In this document: piece after piece, positions 8,560 to 16,832 of the stretch
Numbering within the stretch: position 1 is the first letter of the stretch
Layout of the letters: the number at the start of each line of letters is the position of its first letter
Origin: Avidehalobacter sp964569265
GTDB taxonomy: Bacteria > Bacillota > Dehalobacteriia > UBA4068 > UBA4997
DNA: 64,000 bases
Reading direction: 5' to 3'
Assembly (NCBI GenBank): GCA_964569265.1
Contig: CAZMTO010000004.1
Span: 1-64,000 of the forward strand
Translations under genes and position numbers: made by a program
The notes under the pieces: model-generated
The model's input: only the letters and a program-made list of their open reading frames with translations
What the model was told of the DNA's origin: nothing
Database searches by the model: none

Positions 8560-9431
8560 AATATCCCTGCGGAATTATTAACGATCTTCTGCCGCTTTTT
8601 GTGGATGATGTGCTGAGTGATGAAAGCAAGCAGGCAGTGACCGAACACCTGACAGAATGTGATAGCTGCCGGGCTTTTTATGCCGCACTTACGGCGCCCG
8701 GTGCCATAGCGGTAAACAACGTAAAAAAAGATGATAGTAATAGTGATATGGAGGATAAACAGATGAGTGAGAGCTTAAAAAAAGTAAAATTGCAGATAAA
8801 TAAACGCCAGCGGCGCGTAATTGCCGCCGCATTGGCAGTGGTGGTGTTGGTGCTGGGCGGCTGGCACGTGTTGTTTAACCTGCCGATAAAAACGCTTGAC
8901 CCCGCCGAAGTGCAGGTTACCGCCGCCGTGTACCCGATGAGCCAAATTTATCACGGTGTATATGATACCGACCAAACCGACGGAACCGACGGTGCCGTGA
9001 CCATATACCTTGACGAGGAGGATGCCAACAGCACCCCGGATGGCCCCGCAGTTAACATAGCAGCCGGCAGCGATGAAAACGGCGATAAGGTAGATGTGTC
9101 ACTGAGACAAAACGGCACACAAGACGATGATGTTTGCTACCGGCTGGAAATACCCGCTATGCCGGACAGTGACGTTCTGATAAGCGAAGCAATGTATGAT
9201 AAAAACGGCTATCTCAGCGTGGTATCGTTTACATCACGGCATACCCTGAACACCATACGCACCAACGTGACAGACGGCACAATGTATATAAGTGCCTTTA
9301 AAACCACCATTTTGGGTAATCGCTCCGAAGAATACAGCAAAACCGTAACCACGATGGAATTTTCAAAGATAGACAGAATTGTACTGCAAAATGATAACGG
9401 CATCGAAACCGTGCTGTGGGAAAACAAATAG
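8556..9431 (+). CDS. Zinc-finger (HC2) transmembrane anti-sigma factor
   Basis: This 291-residue protein begins with a zinc-binding anti-sigma domain (residues 1-45: LLPLFVDDVLSDESKQAVTE leading to HLTECDSCRAFYAAL, the H-x3-C-x2-C signature). A single transmembrane helix lies at about 88-107 (VIAAALAVVVLVLGGWHVLF), after a basic stretch. The rest is an acidic extracytoplasmic domain of about 180 residues that I do not recognise. Translational overlap with the sigma gene and the zinc finger make the anti-sigma role secure. Release probably involves proteolysis or ligand sensing by the outer domain, which is inference. Confidence 0.85.
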   Translation: MKYPCGIINDLLPLFVDDVLSDESKQAVTEHLTECDSCRAFYAALTAPGAIAVNNVKKDDSNSDMEDKQMSESLKKVKLQINKRQRRVIAAALAVVVLVLGGWHVLFNLPIKTLDPAEVQVTAAVYPMSQIYHGVYDTDQTDGTDGAVTIYLDEEDANSTPDGPAVNIAAGSDENGDKVDVSLRQNGTQDDDVCYRLEIPAMPDSDVLISEAMYDKNGYLSVVSFTSRHTLNTIRTNVTDGTMYISAFKTTILGNRSEEYSKTVTTMEFSKIDRIVLQNDNGIETVLWENK

Positions 9432-9449
9432 CACCATAAATTTTATAAG

Positions 9450-9482
9450 AAGCAAGCCTTTTTAGCGGGGCTTGCTTTTTTT
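9450..9482 (+). terminator. Intrinsic terminator after the second ECF module
   Basis: AAGCAAGCC/GGCTTGCTT (9450-9458 and 9469-9477) with a 10-base loop is followed by a T run. Confidence 0.92.
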
Positions 9483-9499
9483 GCAGGATTTTGCCTCTG

Positions 9500-9775
9500 C
9501 CACCCACCGCCCTACATATGCCATGCGGCGCGGTTTTTTTAGCTTTTTAAGAAATTTTCAATCAAGGCTGAATAGACGATTATCTATTCCCACCCACCGC
9601 CCTATATACGCCCTGCGGCGCGGCTTTTGTAGCGAGAATCACCCAAAGTCAAGGAATTGCAAGAGTGGTGCAGATACGCGAAGTCAGGCGACGAGTCGAT
9701 TTAGGCGTACTTAATGTACGCCGACAAGCGAAAAATTATATGACACCGCAGATGCGCCGCTATTGTCAATTCCGG
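9500..9775. repeat. Composite intergenic repeat, copy 2
   Basis: This stretch fills most of the 9432-9884 gap and has no credible gene. It holds the same modules as 41826-42346. The CCCACCGCCCTA/GCGGCGCGGCTTTT block occurs twice (about 9500-9538 and 9589-9630). The TCAATCAAGGCTGAATAGACG block is at 9559-9578. A 29-bp block around CAAAGTCAAGGAATTG (9641-9669) is identical to 42079-42107. A hairpin GGCGTAC-TTAAT-GTACGCC lies at 9704-9722, and the terminal GCTATTGTCAATTCCG block at about 9742-9773. The modular order is conserved between loci. Confidence 0.85.
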
Positions 9776-9884
9776 TATATTTTTTCAGGTTAACATCACA
9801 TTCCAATCAAACCACCCACAAAAACCCCTGCTACAATAAAAATCATAAAAATGGCTTTACAAACTATAAACCAAGGAGGATGCA

Positions 9885-11531
9885 ATGGCAAAATTAAAGG
9901 AACTTTTACAAAAACCGCTGGCCTTTTGGCAAAACGGCAGCAAAAAACGTCGCGTGGCTATAGTTTTGGCGGCCGTGCTGGCAGTAGTGGTGGCCGGCAA
10001 GGCTTTGGGCACCGGCAACAACGGCAAGCAGCAAACGCCCGACTATATTTATCAGACGGTGGAGCGGCACAACATAGTATCCACATTAGAGGGTACCGGC
10101 ACTATTGAACCGTTAGATTCTTATACCGTTATTGCCACCGTAAACGGCGAGGTTTTAAGCGCCCCATTTGAAGAAGGCGATGTTATTGAAGAAGGTGCCC
10201 TGCTGTATCAAATTGATACCACCAAGGCGCAAAACAGCTATAACCAAAGCCAGCTTAATTTGCAAACTGCTGCCGACGAATTGGCCAAGCTTACCGTTAC
10301 AGCCCCCAAGGACGGGCAGATAATTGATATAGACTGCGAAGTTGGTGATGATGTTAACCCCGGCGGCACCATTATTACGCTTGAGGACAGAGCTACCCTG
10401 CTGTTAGAGCTGCCGTTTTTAAGCACCGAAGCTGCGGCCTTTAGCACCGGGCAGGCTGCCACCGTTACTATAACAGCCACCGGCGAACAGTTAAACGGCA
10501 AGGTAACCGAGGTTTCGGCGGTTACACAGGTGGGCACCGGCGGCACGCTAACCCGCAACGTTACCATAGCCGTAAGCAACCCCGGTGCCCTAACCGAAGG
10601 CACCGTCGCCGGTGCTGCTATCGGCAGTTGTTCTTGTGCGGGCACCGGCACCTTTAAATATCAGGCCAGCGAACAAATTACCGCCGAAGTAAACGGCACC
10701 GTAAGCAATATAGCTGTTAAAGAGGGCGACACCGTAAAGGCCGGGCAAACCCTGCTCACCTTAAAATCCAACAGCGTGCAAAACAGCTACAAAAACGCCC
10801 AGATAAACCTGCAAAACGCTCAGGAGGATTTGGATAAATACACCATTACCAGCCCTATTAAAGGTACCGTTATCGACAAAAATTTTAAGGCCGGTGACGA
10901 GATAGAATCCAGCAATGCCGCCAGCCAAATGGCCGTTATCTTTGACCTTTCTCAGTTAGAATTTACTATGAACATTGACGAGCTGGACATTACCAAAATA
11001 TCGGTGGGGCAAAAGGTTACCGTTACCGCCGATGCCTTGGAAGGGCAGACCTTTGAAGGCGAGGTAAGCAAAATAAGCATTAACGGCACAACATCGGGCG
11101 GCGTTACCACCTACCCCATTACCGTAAGCATAAACGAAGGCGGCGACCTGCTGCCCGGTATGAACATTAACGCTACCATTACCATTGCCGAAGCTGCCGA
11201 CGTTTTGGCGGTGCCGGCAGCAGCACTGGCCCGCGGCAACCGCGTTATGGTAAAGGCCGCTGCCGATGACACTGCCGAAGCCGACCCCACCCTGCCCAAG
11301 GGCTACGTTTGGCGCAATGTAGAAATTGGCGTTAACGATAATGATTTTGTTGAAATTACCGATGGCCTTGCCGAAGGTGATGAAATTGCCATAAGCAGCA
11401 CATCTATGCAGCAGGGCAGCGGTTCGTCTGACGATATGATGATGCCCGGCGGCGGTATGCCCGGCGGTATGGGTGGCGGTATGCCCGGTGGCGGCGGTAT
11501 GCCCGGCGGTGGCGGCGGCGGCCACAGATAG
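9885..11531 (+). CDS. HlyD/MacA-family efflux adaptor protein with duplicated barrel-sandwich domains
   Basis: This 548-residue adaptor sits next to a MacB-like ATPase and permease and should form a tripartite-like exporter of peptides, lipids or drugs. A signal-anchor helix lies at about 25-44 (AIVLAAVLAVVVAGKAL). Two biotinyl-lipoyl-like units follow (TVNGEVLSAPFEEGDVIEEG at about 85 and AEVNGTVSNIAVKEGDTVKA at about 267), each with its own coiled-coil hairpin start (QNSYNQSQLNLQTAADEL; QNSYKNAQINLQNAQEDLDK). This is an internal duplication. A beta-barrel and membrane-proximal domain complete the core. The last 40 residues are an unusual Met/Gly-rich tail (repeats of MPGGG). The ribosome site AAGGAGG lies 7-8 bases from the ATG. 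Confidence 0.9.
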   Translation: MAKLKELLQKPLAFWQNGSKKRRVAIVLAAVLAVVVAGKALGTGNNGKQQTPDYIYQTVERHNIVSTLEGTGTIEPLDSYTVIATVNGEVLSAPFEEGDVIEEGALLYQIDTTKAQNSYNQSQLNLQTAADELAKLTVTAPKDGQIIDIDCEVGDDVNPGGTIITLEDRATLLLELPFLSTEAAAFSTGQAATVTITATGEQLNGKVTEVSAVTQVGTGGTLTRNVTIAVSNPGALTEGTVAGAAIGSCSCAGTGTFKYQASEQITAEVNGTVSNIAVKEGDTVKAGQTLLTLKSNSVQNSYKNAQINLQNAQEDLDKYTITSPIKGTVIDKNFKAGDEIESSNAASQMAVIFDLSQLEFTMNIDELDITKISVGQKVTVTADALEGQTFEGEVSKISINGTTSGGVTTYPITVSINEGGDLLPGMNINATITIAEAADVLAVPAAALARGNRVMVKAAADDTAEADPTLPKGYVWRNVEIGVNDNDFVEITDGLAEGDEIAISSTSMQQGSGSSDDMMMPGGGMPGGMGGGMPGGGGMPGGGGGGHR

Positions 11532-11547
11532 AAACGAGGTGCGCTTT

Positions 11548-12291
11548 ATGAACAACCCCCCAGTGCAGCCTATAATTAAGCTGCAAAATATTTACAAAAC
11601 CTATAAAATGGGCGATACCACCTTAAACGCCTTAGACGGCATAAGCTTTAAAATTTACCCCGGCGAATTTGTAGCTATTGTGGGGCAGTCCGGCAGCGGC
11701 AAATCTACCTGTATGAATATTATCGGCTGCCTGGATGTTCCGACATCGGGCACCTACCATTTGCAGGGCACCGATGTTTCGACAATGAAGGACGATGAGC
11801 AGGCAAAAATACGCAATGTGTATCTGGGCTTTATTTTTCAGCAATACAACCTTATACCTAAGCTTAATCTGGTAGAAAACGTTGAGCTGCCCCTGCTTTA
11901 TGCCGGTGTGCCGCAGGCCGAACGTCACCAAAGGGCGCTTAAATATCTGGCCAAGGTTGGGCTGGCCGAAAAAGCACAGAACCTGCCCAATCAGCTTTCC
12001 GGCGGGCAGCAGCAGCGAGTTTCGATAGCCCGCGCCCTGGCCGGAGAGCCGCAGGTTATTTTGGCCGATGAACCTACCGGCGCTTTAGATTCTAAAACCG
12101 GGCGCGAAGTGCTGGGCTTTTTGCAAAGCCTGCACAAAGAGGGCGCAACTATCGTGCTTATTACCCACGATAATTCTATTGCGCGGCAGGCACAGCGCAT
12201 TATACGTCTGGCCGACGGCAAAATTATTTACGACGGTGCGGCCGACGCCCCCGAAGCAGTTGTAAACCCCGAGGAGGTAACAGCAGGCTAA
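11548..12291 (+). CDS. MacB/LolD-type ABC transporter ATP-binding protein
   Basis: This ATPase of 247 residues has Walker A GQSGSGKST, Q-loop GFIFQQYNL, signature LSGGQQQRVSIARAL, Walker B VILADEPTGALD and H-loop LITHD. These are hallmarks of the MacB/FtsE/LolD family that energises FtsX-like permeases. The frame is open from 11473, inside the adaptor gene, but the likely start is the ATG at 11548, preceded by GAGGTG, which gives the canonical N-terminus. It lies 16 bp after the adaptor gene and overlaps the permease start by one base (TAATG), so the three genes are one operon. Confidence 0.96.
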   Translation: MNNPPVQPIIKLQNIYKTYKMGDTTLNALDGISFKIYPGEFVAIVGQSGSGKSTCMNIIGCLDVPTSGTYHLQGTDVSTMKDDEQAKIRNVYLGFIFQQYNLIPKLNLVENVELPLLYAGVPQAERHQRALKYLAKVGLAEKAQNLPNQLSGGQQQRVSIARALAGEPQVILADEPTGALDSKTGREVLGFLQSLHKEGATIVLITHDNSIARQAQRIIRLADGKIIYDGAADAPEAVVNPEEVTAG

Positions 12292-13469
12292 TGGATATAA
12301 AGCAATCTTTTAAAATGGCCTATAAAAGCCTTATGGGCAGCAAGCTGCGCTCTCTGCTTACTATGCTGGGCATTATTATCGGTGTGGCGGCAGTTATTGC
12401 CATTATGTCTATAGGCACCGGTATGACCAATATGGTGAGCGAATCTTTTAGCGATTTGGGCGCTAACCTTATAAACGTTAATGTTATGGGCCGCGGCAGC
12501 ACCCGTACCGTAGAGCCGGACGATATGTATGCTCTGGCCGAAGCAAACCCCGAACTTTTTACCGCCGTAAGCCCCACGGTATCGGTTATGGGCACGGTAA
12601 AATGCAGCGGCGAAGAGCTTGACTATACATCGGTTTTGGGTGTAAGTGAAGATTACAACCGCGTAAAAACCAACATCAATATGGCACAGGGGCGGTTTTT
12701 GCAGTATATTGATATGCAGGCCGAAGCCAAGGTTTGTGTGGTGGGCAGCTACATTGCCAACACCGTTATGGGCGGCCGGGCACTTGATAGCAAAATTAAA
12801 ATAAACGGCCAGGATTACACCGTTGTCGGTGTGTTAGAGGAGATATCCGACAGTGACGAAGGCAGCGACGATGATACCGTTTTGCTGCCCTACACCACCG
12901 CCGGCAAAATAGGCCGGAGCGCCTTTGTAAGCGGCTACACCTTTTGTGCCGCCGACGAAAGCAAGTCTGACGAAGCTGTTGCGGCCATTGAAGGCTACCT
13001 TTACAGCGTGTTTAGCAACGATGATTATTACACCGTTACCAATATGAGCGATATGCTGGATTCGATAACCGAAATGCAGGATACCATTGTGCTGGTGTTA
13101 GCTGCCATTGCCGCAATATCTTTGGTGGTGGGCGGCATTGGCATTATGAACATTATGCTGGTATCGGTTACCGAACGTACACGAGAAATTGGCATACGCA
13201 AGGCTTTAGGGGCACGCCGCCGTGATATTCGCGTGCAGTTTCTTATTGAATCGGGCTGCACCAGTGCGGTAGGCGGCGTTATAGGCATTGTTTTGGGCAC
13301 TGCCCTTGGCTACGCCGTTGGCCCTATGCTGGGGCTTACCATAACCCCGCCGTATTCGGCCATTGTGCTGGCCTTTAGTGTTTCGGTGGGCATTGGCGTA
13401 ATATTCGGTTATCTGCCGGCTAACAAGGCAGCCGGCCTAAACCCCATAGATGCCCTGCGCTACGACTGA
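12291..13469 (+). CDS. MacB/FtsX-type ABC transporter permease
   Basis: This 392-residue permease has the classic four-helix FtsX topology. One N-terminal transmembrane helix (about 22-43, MLGIIIGVAAVIAIMSIGTG) is followed by a large extracytoplasmic MacB_PCD domain (about 45-265) and three C-terminal helices. The ERTREIGIRKALGARRRDIR coupling segment is highly characteristic. It works with the upstream ATPase and adaptor as an export or mechanotransmission pump. The substrate cannot be read from sequence; macrolide-type, antimicrobial-peptide or lipid export are all possible. Confidence 0.95.
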   Translation: MDIKQSFKMAYKSLMGSKLRSLLTMLGIIIGVAAVIAIMSIGTGMTNMVSESFSDLGANLINVNVMGRGSTRTVEPDDMYALAEANPELFTAVSPTVSVMGTVKCSGEELDYTSVLGVSEDYNRVKTNINMAQGRFLQYIDMQAEAKVCVVGSYIANTVMGGRALDSKIKINGQDYTVVGVLEEISDSDEGSDDDTVLLPYTTAGKIGRSAFVSGYTFCAADESKSDEAVAAIEGYLYSVFSNDDYYTVTNMSDMLDSITEMQDTIVLVLAAIAAISLVVGGIGIMNIMLVSVTERTREIGIRKALGARRRDIRVQFLIESGCTSAVGGVIGIVLGTALGYAVGPMLGLTITPPYSAIVLAFSVSVGIGVIFGYLPANKAAGLNPIDALRYD

Positions 13470-13507
13470 TAATATACCCAATATAACAATATATAAGGAG
13501 CAAAACT

Positions 13508-15391
13508 ATGACCATACAAAAATACCGCAGCTTTATATTAAGCGCTGCCATAGCAATGGCGCTGCTGCTGGGGCTTTGTGCCACCCCGGCCCGCGCCGAC
13601 AGCACATCGCTGAACGAAACCGGCATATTAAACACCCTTGCCGCGCTGGAAGTTATGACCGGTGATACCGCCGGCAACCTTAATTTGGGCAGCCCGGTTA
13701 CCCGCGCCGAATTTACCAAAATGGTGGTAGCGGCCAGCACTGCCAAAGATGGTGCCGCCCAAAAAACCTTTTCTCCCTACAGCGACGTTACCAACAGCCA
13801 CTGGGCAGCCGGTTATATAAAAACCGCCCGCGACCTTGGCCTGATAAACGGCTATTTAGACGGTACCTTTAGGCCCAACAACAACGTTACCCTGGCCGAA
13901 GCCGTAACTATTTGCCTTAAAAATTTGGGCTACACCGACAGTGACTTTACCGCCGGCTACCCACAGGCACAAATAAGCCTGTATTATCAGCTTAATTTAA
14001 ACGACGGCCTAAGCGCCACCGCCGAAGATAAGCTTACGCGCCGCCAATGTGCCTACCTTATATATAATATGCTAAACGCCAAAACCAAGGGCGGGCAGGC
14101 ACTGGCCCAACAGCTTGGCTACCAGCTTGACGCATCGGGCAAGTTAGATTACCTTGCACTGCTTAACGACAAATTATCCGGCCCGTATATTGTAAGCGGC
14201 AGTAATTGGCAAAGCAGCCTTGGCTTTACCCCCACCACCTGCTACCGCAACGATGCTCTTAGCAGTGTATCGGCTATATCCACCAACGATGTTATTTATT
14301 ATTCGGCCGGGATGAAAACCGTTTGGGCGTATAACAAGCAAAAAAGCGGCACCTACGAAGCCGCCAGCCCCAGCCGCAGCAATCCGGAAGCCATAACACT
14401 TTCCGGCGTAAGCTATCAGGTGGGCAGCTCTGATGCCGCCTACCAGTTATCCGCAATGGGCGGCTACCGGTTAGGAGAAGTAATAACCGTGCTGTTAGGC
14501 CGCGATGATGCCATATGCGGGGTAATAAGCACCACTGCCGCCACCACCAACAGCGAGGTTGTCGGCATAATAAGCGACAGCGGCAGCAAAAGCTACACCA
14601 ACAGCAGCGGCGCCAGCTATAACGCCGACTACATTAAGGTAATTGCCACCGACGGCGCCACCTACGATTTTCAGTATAAGGGCGGCACTATAGGTTCGGT
14701 GGTAAAAGTAAAGCAAAGCAGCGGCAAAACCACCATAAGCAAAGCAACAGCAGGCAACCTCAGCGGCACGGTAAACAGCGCCGCCACCAAGCTGGGCAAT
14801 TATACGCTTACCGATGCCACCGAAATTCTGGATATTTATTCATCTACCGACGGCGTAAACCACACGGTTACCGGCAAAACCCTGCACAAAAGCCGTTTGG
14901 CAGGGGCCAAGCTTGCCACCGGCGATGTGCTTTACTACGAGCTTGACGGCAGCACCGTTACCAAGCTTATCCTTAACGATTATTCCGGCGATTTATATTC
15001 TTACGCTTTAATGCGCGAGGTGACCGAAACCAGCACCGGCGGCAATTACACCTATATTAAAGACGGCAGCGAGCAAAGGCTTAACAGTGCCGATACCGCC
15101 TACCATGTAGATAAAGGCGCGGTAGCAATGCTTAATGTTAACGGCAGCCTTGTTAAAATGAAGAACCTTAGCAGCGTACTGCTTACCTCTCTTGATACCG
15201 CTACGGCAACATCAGCCGACAAAAACTGGCAATTAGCCGCCGATGTTCAGGTGTACGAATACCGTAACAACGATTACTATTTGTCGTCGGTAAGCCTGAT
15301 AAGCGCCACAACCCACACCCTGCGCGCCTACTACGATGACCTGCCAACCAACGGCGGCCGCCTGCGCATTATTGTGGCCACCCCCAAATAA
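13508..15391 (+). CDS. Secreted S-layer homology (SLH) domain surface protein
   Basis: This 627-residue secreted protein has a signal peptide (about 1-30, ending near ATPARA). N-terminal SLH repeats occupy about 35-215: VTRAEFTKMVVAAS; DVTNSHWAAGYIKTARDLGL with INGYLDGTFRPNNNVTLAEA; and a weaker third repeat ending LTRRQCAYLIYNML. The remaining 400 residues are Thr/Ser/Gly/Ala-rich beta-type sequence with no recognised domain. SLH repeats bind secondary cell-wall polymers, so it is a surface or S-layer-associated protein. It starts 38 bp after the permease with a good ribosome site (AAGGAGC), so it may be co-expressed with the exporter. A strong terminator follows. Confidence 0.88.
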   Translation: MTIQKYRSFILSAAIAMALLLGLCATPARADSTSLNETGILNTLAALEVMTGDTAGNLNLGSPVTRAEFTKMVVAASTAKDGAAQKTFSPYSDVTNSHWAAGYIKTARDLGLINGYLDGTFRPNNNVTLAEAVTICLKNLGYTDSDFTAGYPQAQISLYYQLNLNDGLSATAEDKLTRRQCAYLIYNMLNAKTKGGQALAQQLGYQLDASGKLDYLALLNDKLSGPYIVSGSNWQSSLGFTPTTCYRNDALSSVSAISTNDVIYYSAGMKTVWAYNKQKSGTYEAASPSRSNPEAITLSGVSYQVGSSDAAYQLSAMGGYRLGEVITVLLGRDDAICGVISTTAATTNSEVVGIISDSGSKSYTNSSGASYNADYIKVIATDGATYDFQYKGGTIGSVVKVKQSSGKTTISKATAGNLSGTVNSAATKLGNYTLTDATEILDIYSSTDGVNHTVTGKTLHKSRLAGAKLATGDVLYYELDGSTVTKLILNDYSGDLYSYALMREVTETSTGGNYTYIKDGSEQRLNSADTAYHVDKGAVAMLNVNGSLVKMKNLSSVLLTSLDTATATSADKNWQLAADVQVYEYRNNDYYLSSVSLISATTHTLRAYYDDLPTNGGRLRIIVATPK

Positions 15392-15403
15392 GCCGCTTTG
15401 GCC

Positions 15404-15444
15404 AACAGACGGTGCATTTTACCTGCGCACCGTCTGTTTTTTTT
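15404..15444 (+). terminator. Intrinsic terminator after SLH protein gene
   Basis: A perfect 11-bp stem, ACAGACGGTGC/GCACCGTCTGT (15405-15415 and 15426-15436), is followed by eight T residues. Confidence 0.95.
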
Positions 15445-15488
15445 GCAAAAAAAATTGGCCGCCAGCGCAAAAAAATTTGCCGTACCTA

Positions 15489-15517
15489 TTGACGAACACC
15501 AAAATTCGTGCTAATAT
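15489..15517 (+). promoter_or_regulatory. Sigma-A promoter for tRNA-Leu
   Basis: TTGACG (15489-15494), a 17-base spacer and TAATAT (15512-15517) place transcription start about 6 bp before the mature tRNA. Confidence 0.8.
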
Positions 15518-15529
15518 ATAAGGGTACCT

Positions 15530-15617
15530 GCGGATGTGGCGGAATTGGCAGACGCGCTAGATTCAGGTTCTAGTGAGCATTGAGTTCGTGGGGGTTCAAG
15601 TCCCTTCATCCGCACCA
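15530..15617 (+). tRNA. tRNA-Leu (anticodon CAG)
   Basis: The acceptor stem pairs GCGGATG (15530-15536) with CATCCGC (15607-15613), followed by discriminator A and an encoded CCA. The anticodon stem CTAGA/TCTAG encloses the loop TTCAGGT, giving anticodon CAG, which reads CUG leucine codons. A long variable arm, as in class II tRNAs, and the T-arm GGGTTCAAGTCCC are visible. The total of 88 nt is normal for tRNA-Leu. It has its own promoter and terminator. Confidence 0.97.
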
Positions 15618-15625
15618 TAAAAATA

Positions 15626-15657
15626 AAAAGTCGTCATTTATGGCGGCTTTTATTTTT
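15626..15657 (+). terminator. Intrinsic terminator after tRNA-Leu
   Basis: A 10-bp stem with G-U pairs, AAAGTCGTCA/TGGCGGCTTT (15627-15636 and 15641-15650), has a four-base loop and a T-rich tail. Confidence 0.75.
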
Positions 15658-15687
15658 TATACGCTTGGGAAGTTAAACAGCACCATA

Positions 15688-15720
15688 AAAAAGAGTTACC
15701 TATGGGGTAGCTCTTTTTTT
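15688..15720 (+). terminator. Second terminator-like hairpin downstream of tRNA-Leu
   Basis: AAGAGTTACC and GGGTAGCTCTT pair around a short TATG loop, followed by seven T residues. It probably acts as a back-up terminator for the tRNA transcript, since no gene lies between it and the tRNA. Confidence 0.75.
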
Positions 15721-16028
15721 GTGCCTGTAATAATTTATGCGGCACGCGGTCATTTGTCCTTGCTGCGCGCACACTTTAGGTCAACAACCCTTCGCACTGC
15801 CGGCAAGCTTATTTTTATTTTTTTACCAAAGGTTTTGCCGTAATTTGCCCAAATTTTACCGTATCGCTTTTTGTCGATAAAAAATTGCCGCAAGCTTTAG
15901 GCACCGCCGGATATTTACACGTAATAAATGCGCTGTTTAGGCCATATATTTGCTCAAACGGCCAAAAACAAGGTTAAGTTCCATAATGAATAAAATGTGT
16001 TTTTATGCAATAGTCTATCGCCATTCTA
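15721..16028. other. Intergenic stretch with no recognised feature
   Basis: About 300 bp between the tRNA terminators and the promoter of the structured RNA. It is AT-rich towards its right end. I see no ORF with a ribosome site, no repeat of the dispersed family and no further RNA hallmark. Confidence 0.5.
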
Positions 16029-16057
16029 TTGATTTTTAAGCTTTTTAATGCTATAAT
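16029..16057 (+). promoter_or_regulatory. Strong sigma-A promoter of structured RNA
   Basis: TTGATT (16029-16034), a 17-base spacer and consensus TATAAT (16052-16057) predict a start near 16064. No coding sequence begins for about 240 bp, so the transcript starts with a structured untranslated RNA. Confidence 0.8.
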
Positions 16058-16063
16058 CTTGGT

Positions 16064-16249
16064 AAATAATATACACTTTTACTTGGTTACAGAGCTTAGC
16101 GGCAAATTACACTGCCAATGTGCGTTGGGGGCAGGTAATGTCTGCCATGCAAGAACAAATCTTGCAGCTAAGCCCAACACCGGGCCGGCGGCTGTGTTGT
16201 AAGTAAAACACTTAAAAGAACAGTCCGCGATGGCTGTTCTTATTTTTTT
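16064..16249 (+). ncRNA. Unassigned structured RNA (three-way junction, possible pseudoknot) upstream of pilus locus
   Basis: About 186 nt lie between a consensus promoter and an intrinsic terminator. The closing stem pairs TTTTACTT (16077-16084) with AAGTAAAA (16201-16208), supported by ACAG/CTGT (16089-16092 with 16192-16195). Inside, GCTTAGC (16094-16100) pairs with GCTAAGC (16167-16173) and closes a junction with only one unpaired base. One arm is a long hairpin: GGCA/TGCC, ATTAC/GTAAT and CTGCC/GGCAG (16101-16146). The other is the perfect 7-bp hairpin TGCAAGA/TCTTGCA (16148-16166). The 13-base loop of the long arm contains GTTGG (16124-16128), which can pair with CCAAC (16174-16178). 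I do not recognise it as 6S, SRP, RNase P, tmRNA, T-box or a c-di-GMP, SAM or cobalamin riboswitch. It could be an independent sRNA or a leader of the downstream pilus operon. Confidence 0.6.
16214..16249 (+). terminator. Intrinsic terminator of structured RNA
   Basis: AAGAACAG/CTGTTCTT (16216-16223 and 16234-16241), extended by CC/GG around a small loop, is followed by seven T residues. It does not overlap the closing stem of the RNA, which favours constitutive termination over a simple riboswitch switch. Confidence 0.9.
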
Positions 16250-16301
16250 AGAATTTTTCTTTAGAATTTTTTGATGGGGATAAATACAGGGGATAATTAC
16301 A

Positions 16302-16826
16302 ATGGATAATACTGACTTAAAAAAGCTGGGCCGCAAAGAGCTGCTGGAAATTCTGGTAGCCCAAGGTGAAGAATTAGAGGCCACCAAAACCAGGCTTATT
16401 ACTGCCGAAGCTGCCTTGCAGGATAAAAACATTGCTATTGACGAGGCAGGTTCGATTGCCGAGGCTGCCCTAAAGCTTAACGGCGTGTTTGATGCCGCGC
16501 AAAATGCCTGCCAGCAATACATTGCCAATATTATTCAGCTTAGCCAGCGGCAAAAAACTATTTGCACGCAAATAGAAGATGAAGCTAACGCCGCTGCCGA
16601 AAAAATAATCGAGGAAGCTAAAAACAAGGCCAACCGGATGATAACCGATGCCGAACAGCAAAAAGCTGACACCGCTGCCGAATGTGAGGAGCTGCTGAAG
16701 CAGACCAAACAGCAGGCCGATGCTTACTGGACAGAGGTTTCTACCAGACTGGAGGCGTTTTCGGCCGAACACAGCGAGCTACAGCGCCTGTTGGCTTTTT
16801 TAGCACCGGAAAAAACACAGGGATAA
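16302..16826 (+). CDS. Coiled-coil protein of unknown function, first gene of pilus locus
   Basis: This 174-residue, highly charged, largely helical protein has no signal peptide or membrane segment. Almost the whole length has heptad-like, Ala/Glu/Lys-rich sequence (ELEATKTRLITAEAAL; DEANAAAEKIIEEAKNKANR; ADTAAECEELLKQTKQQADA). This is similar in style to DivIVA/GpsB C-terminal coils or ATP-synthase b-type stalks, but the N-terminal DivIVA signature is not visible. It lies 6 bp upstream of a signal peptidase gene and probably shares its mRNA. A role in positioning secretion or cell-wall assembly is only a guess. The ribosome site is weak (AGGGGAT). Confidence 0.75.
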   Translation: MDNTDLKKLGRKELLEILVAQGEELEATKTRLITAEAALQDKNIAIDEAGSIAEAALKLNGVFDAAQNACQQYIANIIQLSQRQKTICTQIEDEANAAAEKIIEEAKNKANRMITDAEQQKADTAAECEELLKQTKQQADAYWTEVSTRLEAFSAEHSELQRLLAFLAPEKTQG

Positions 16827-16832
16827 CTATTT

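Noticed and set aside
9472..9714. 80-residue ORF through the composite repeat
   Set aside because: Built entirely from repeat modules with low-complexity Arg-rich translation and no ribosome site.
15530..15617. tRNA-Leu as an integration site
   Set aside because: No repeat of its 3' end and no integrase gene were found nearby.
15580..15843. 87-residue ORF starting within tRNA-Leu
   Set aside because: Overlaps the tRNA 3' half and two terminator hairpins; no ribosome site.
16064..16249. Interpretation of the structured RNA as a c-di-GMP, cobalamin or SAM riboswitch
   Set aside because: The diagnostic conserved strings of those classes are absent, and the terminator does not compete with the junction stems.
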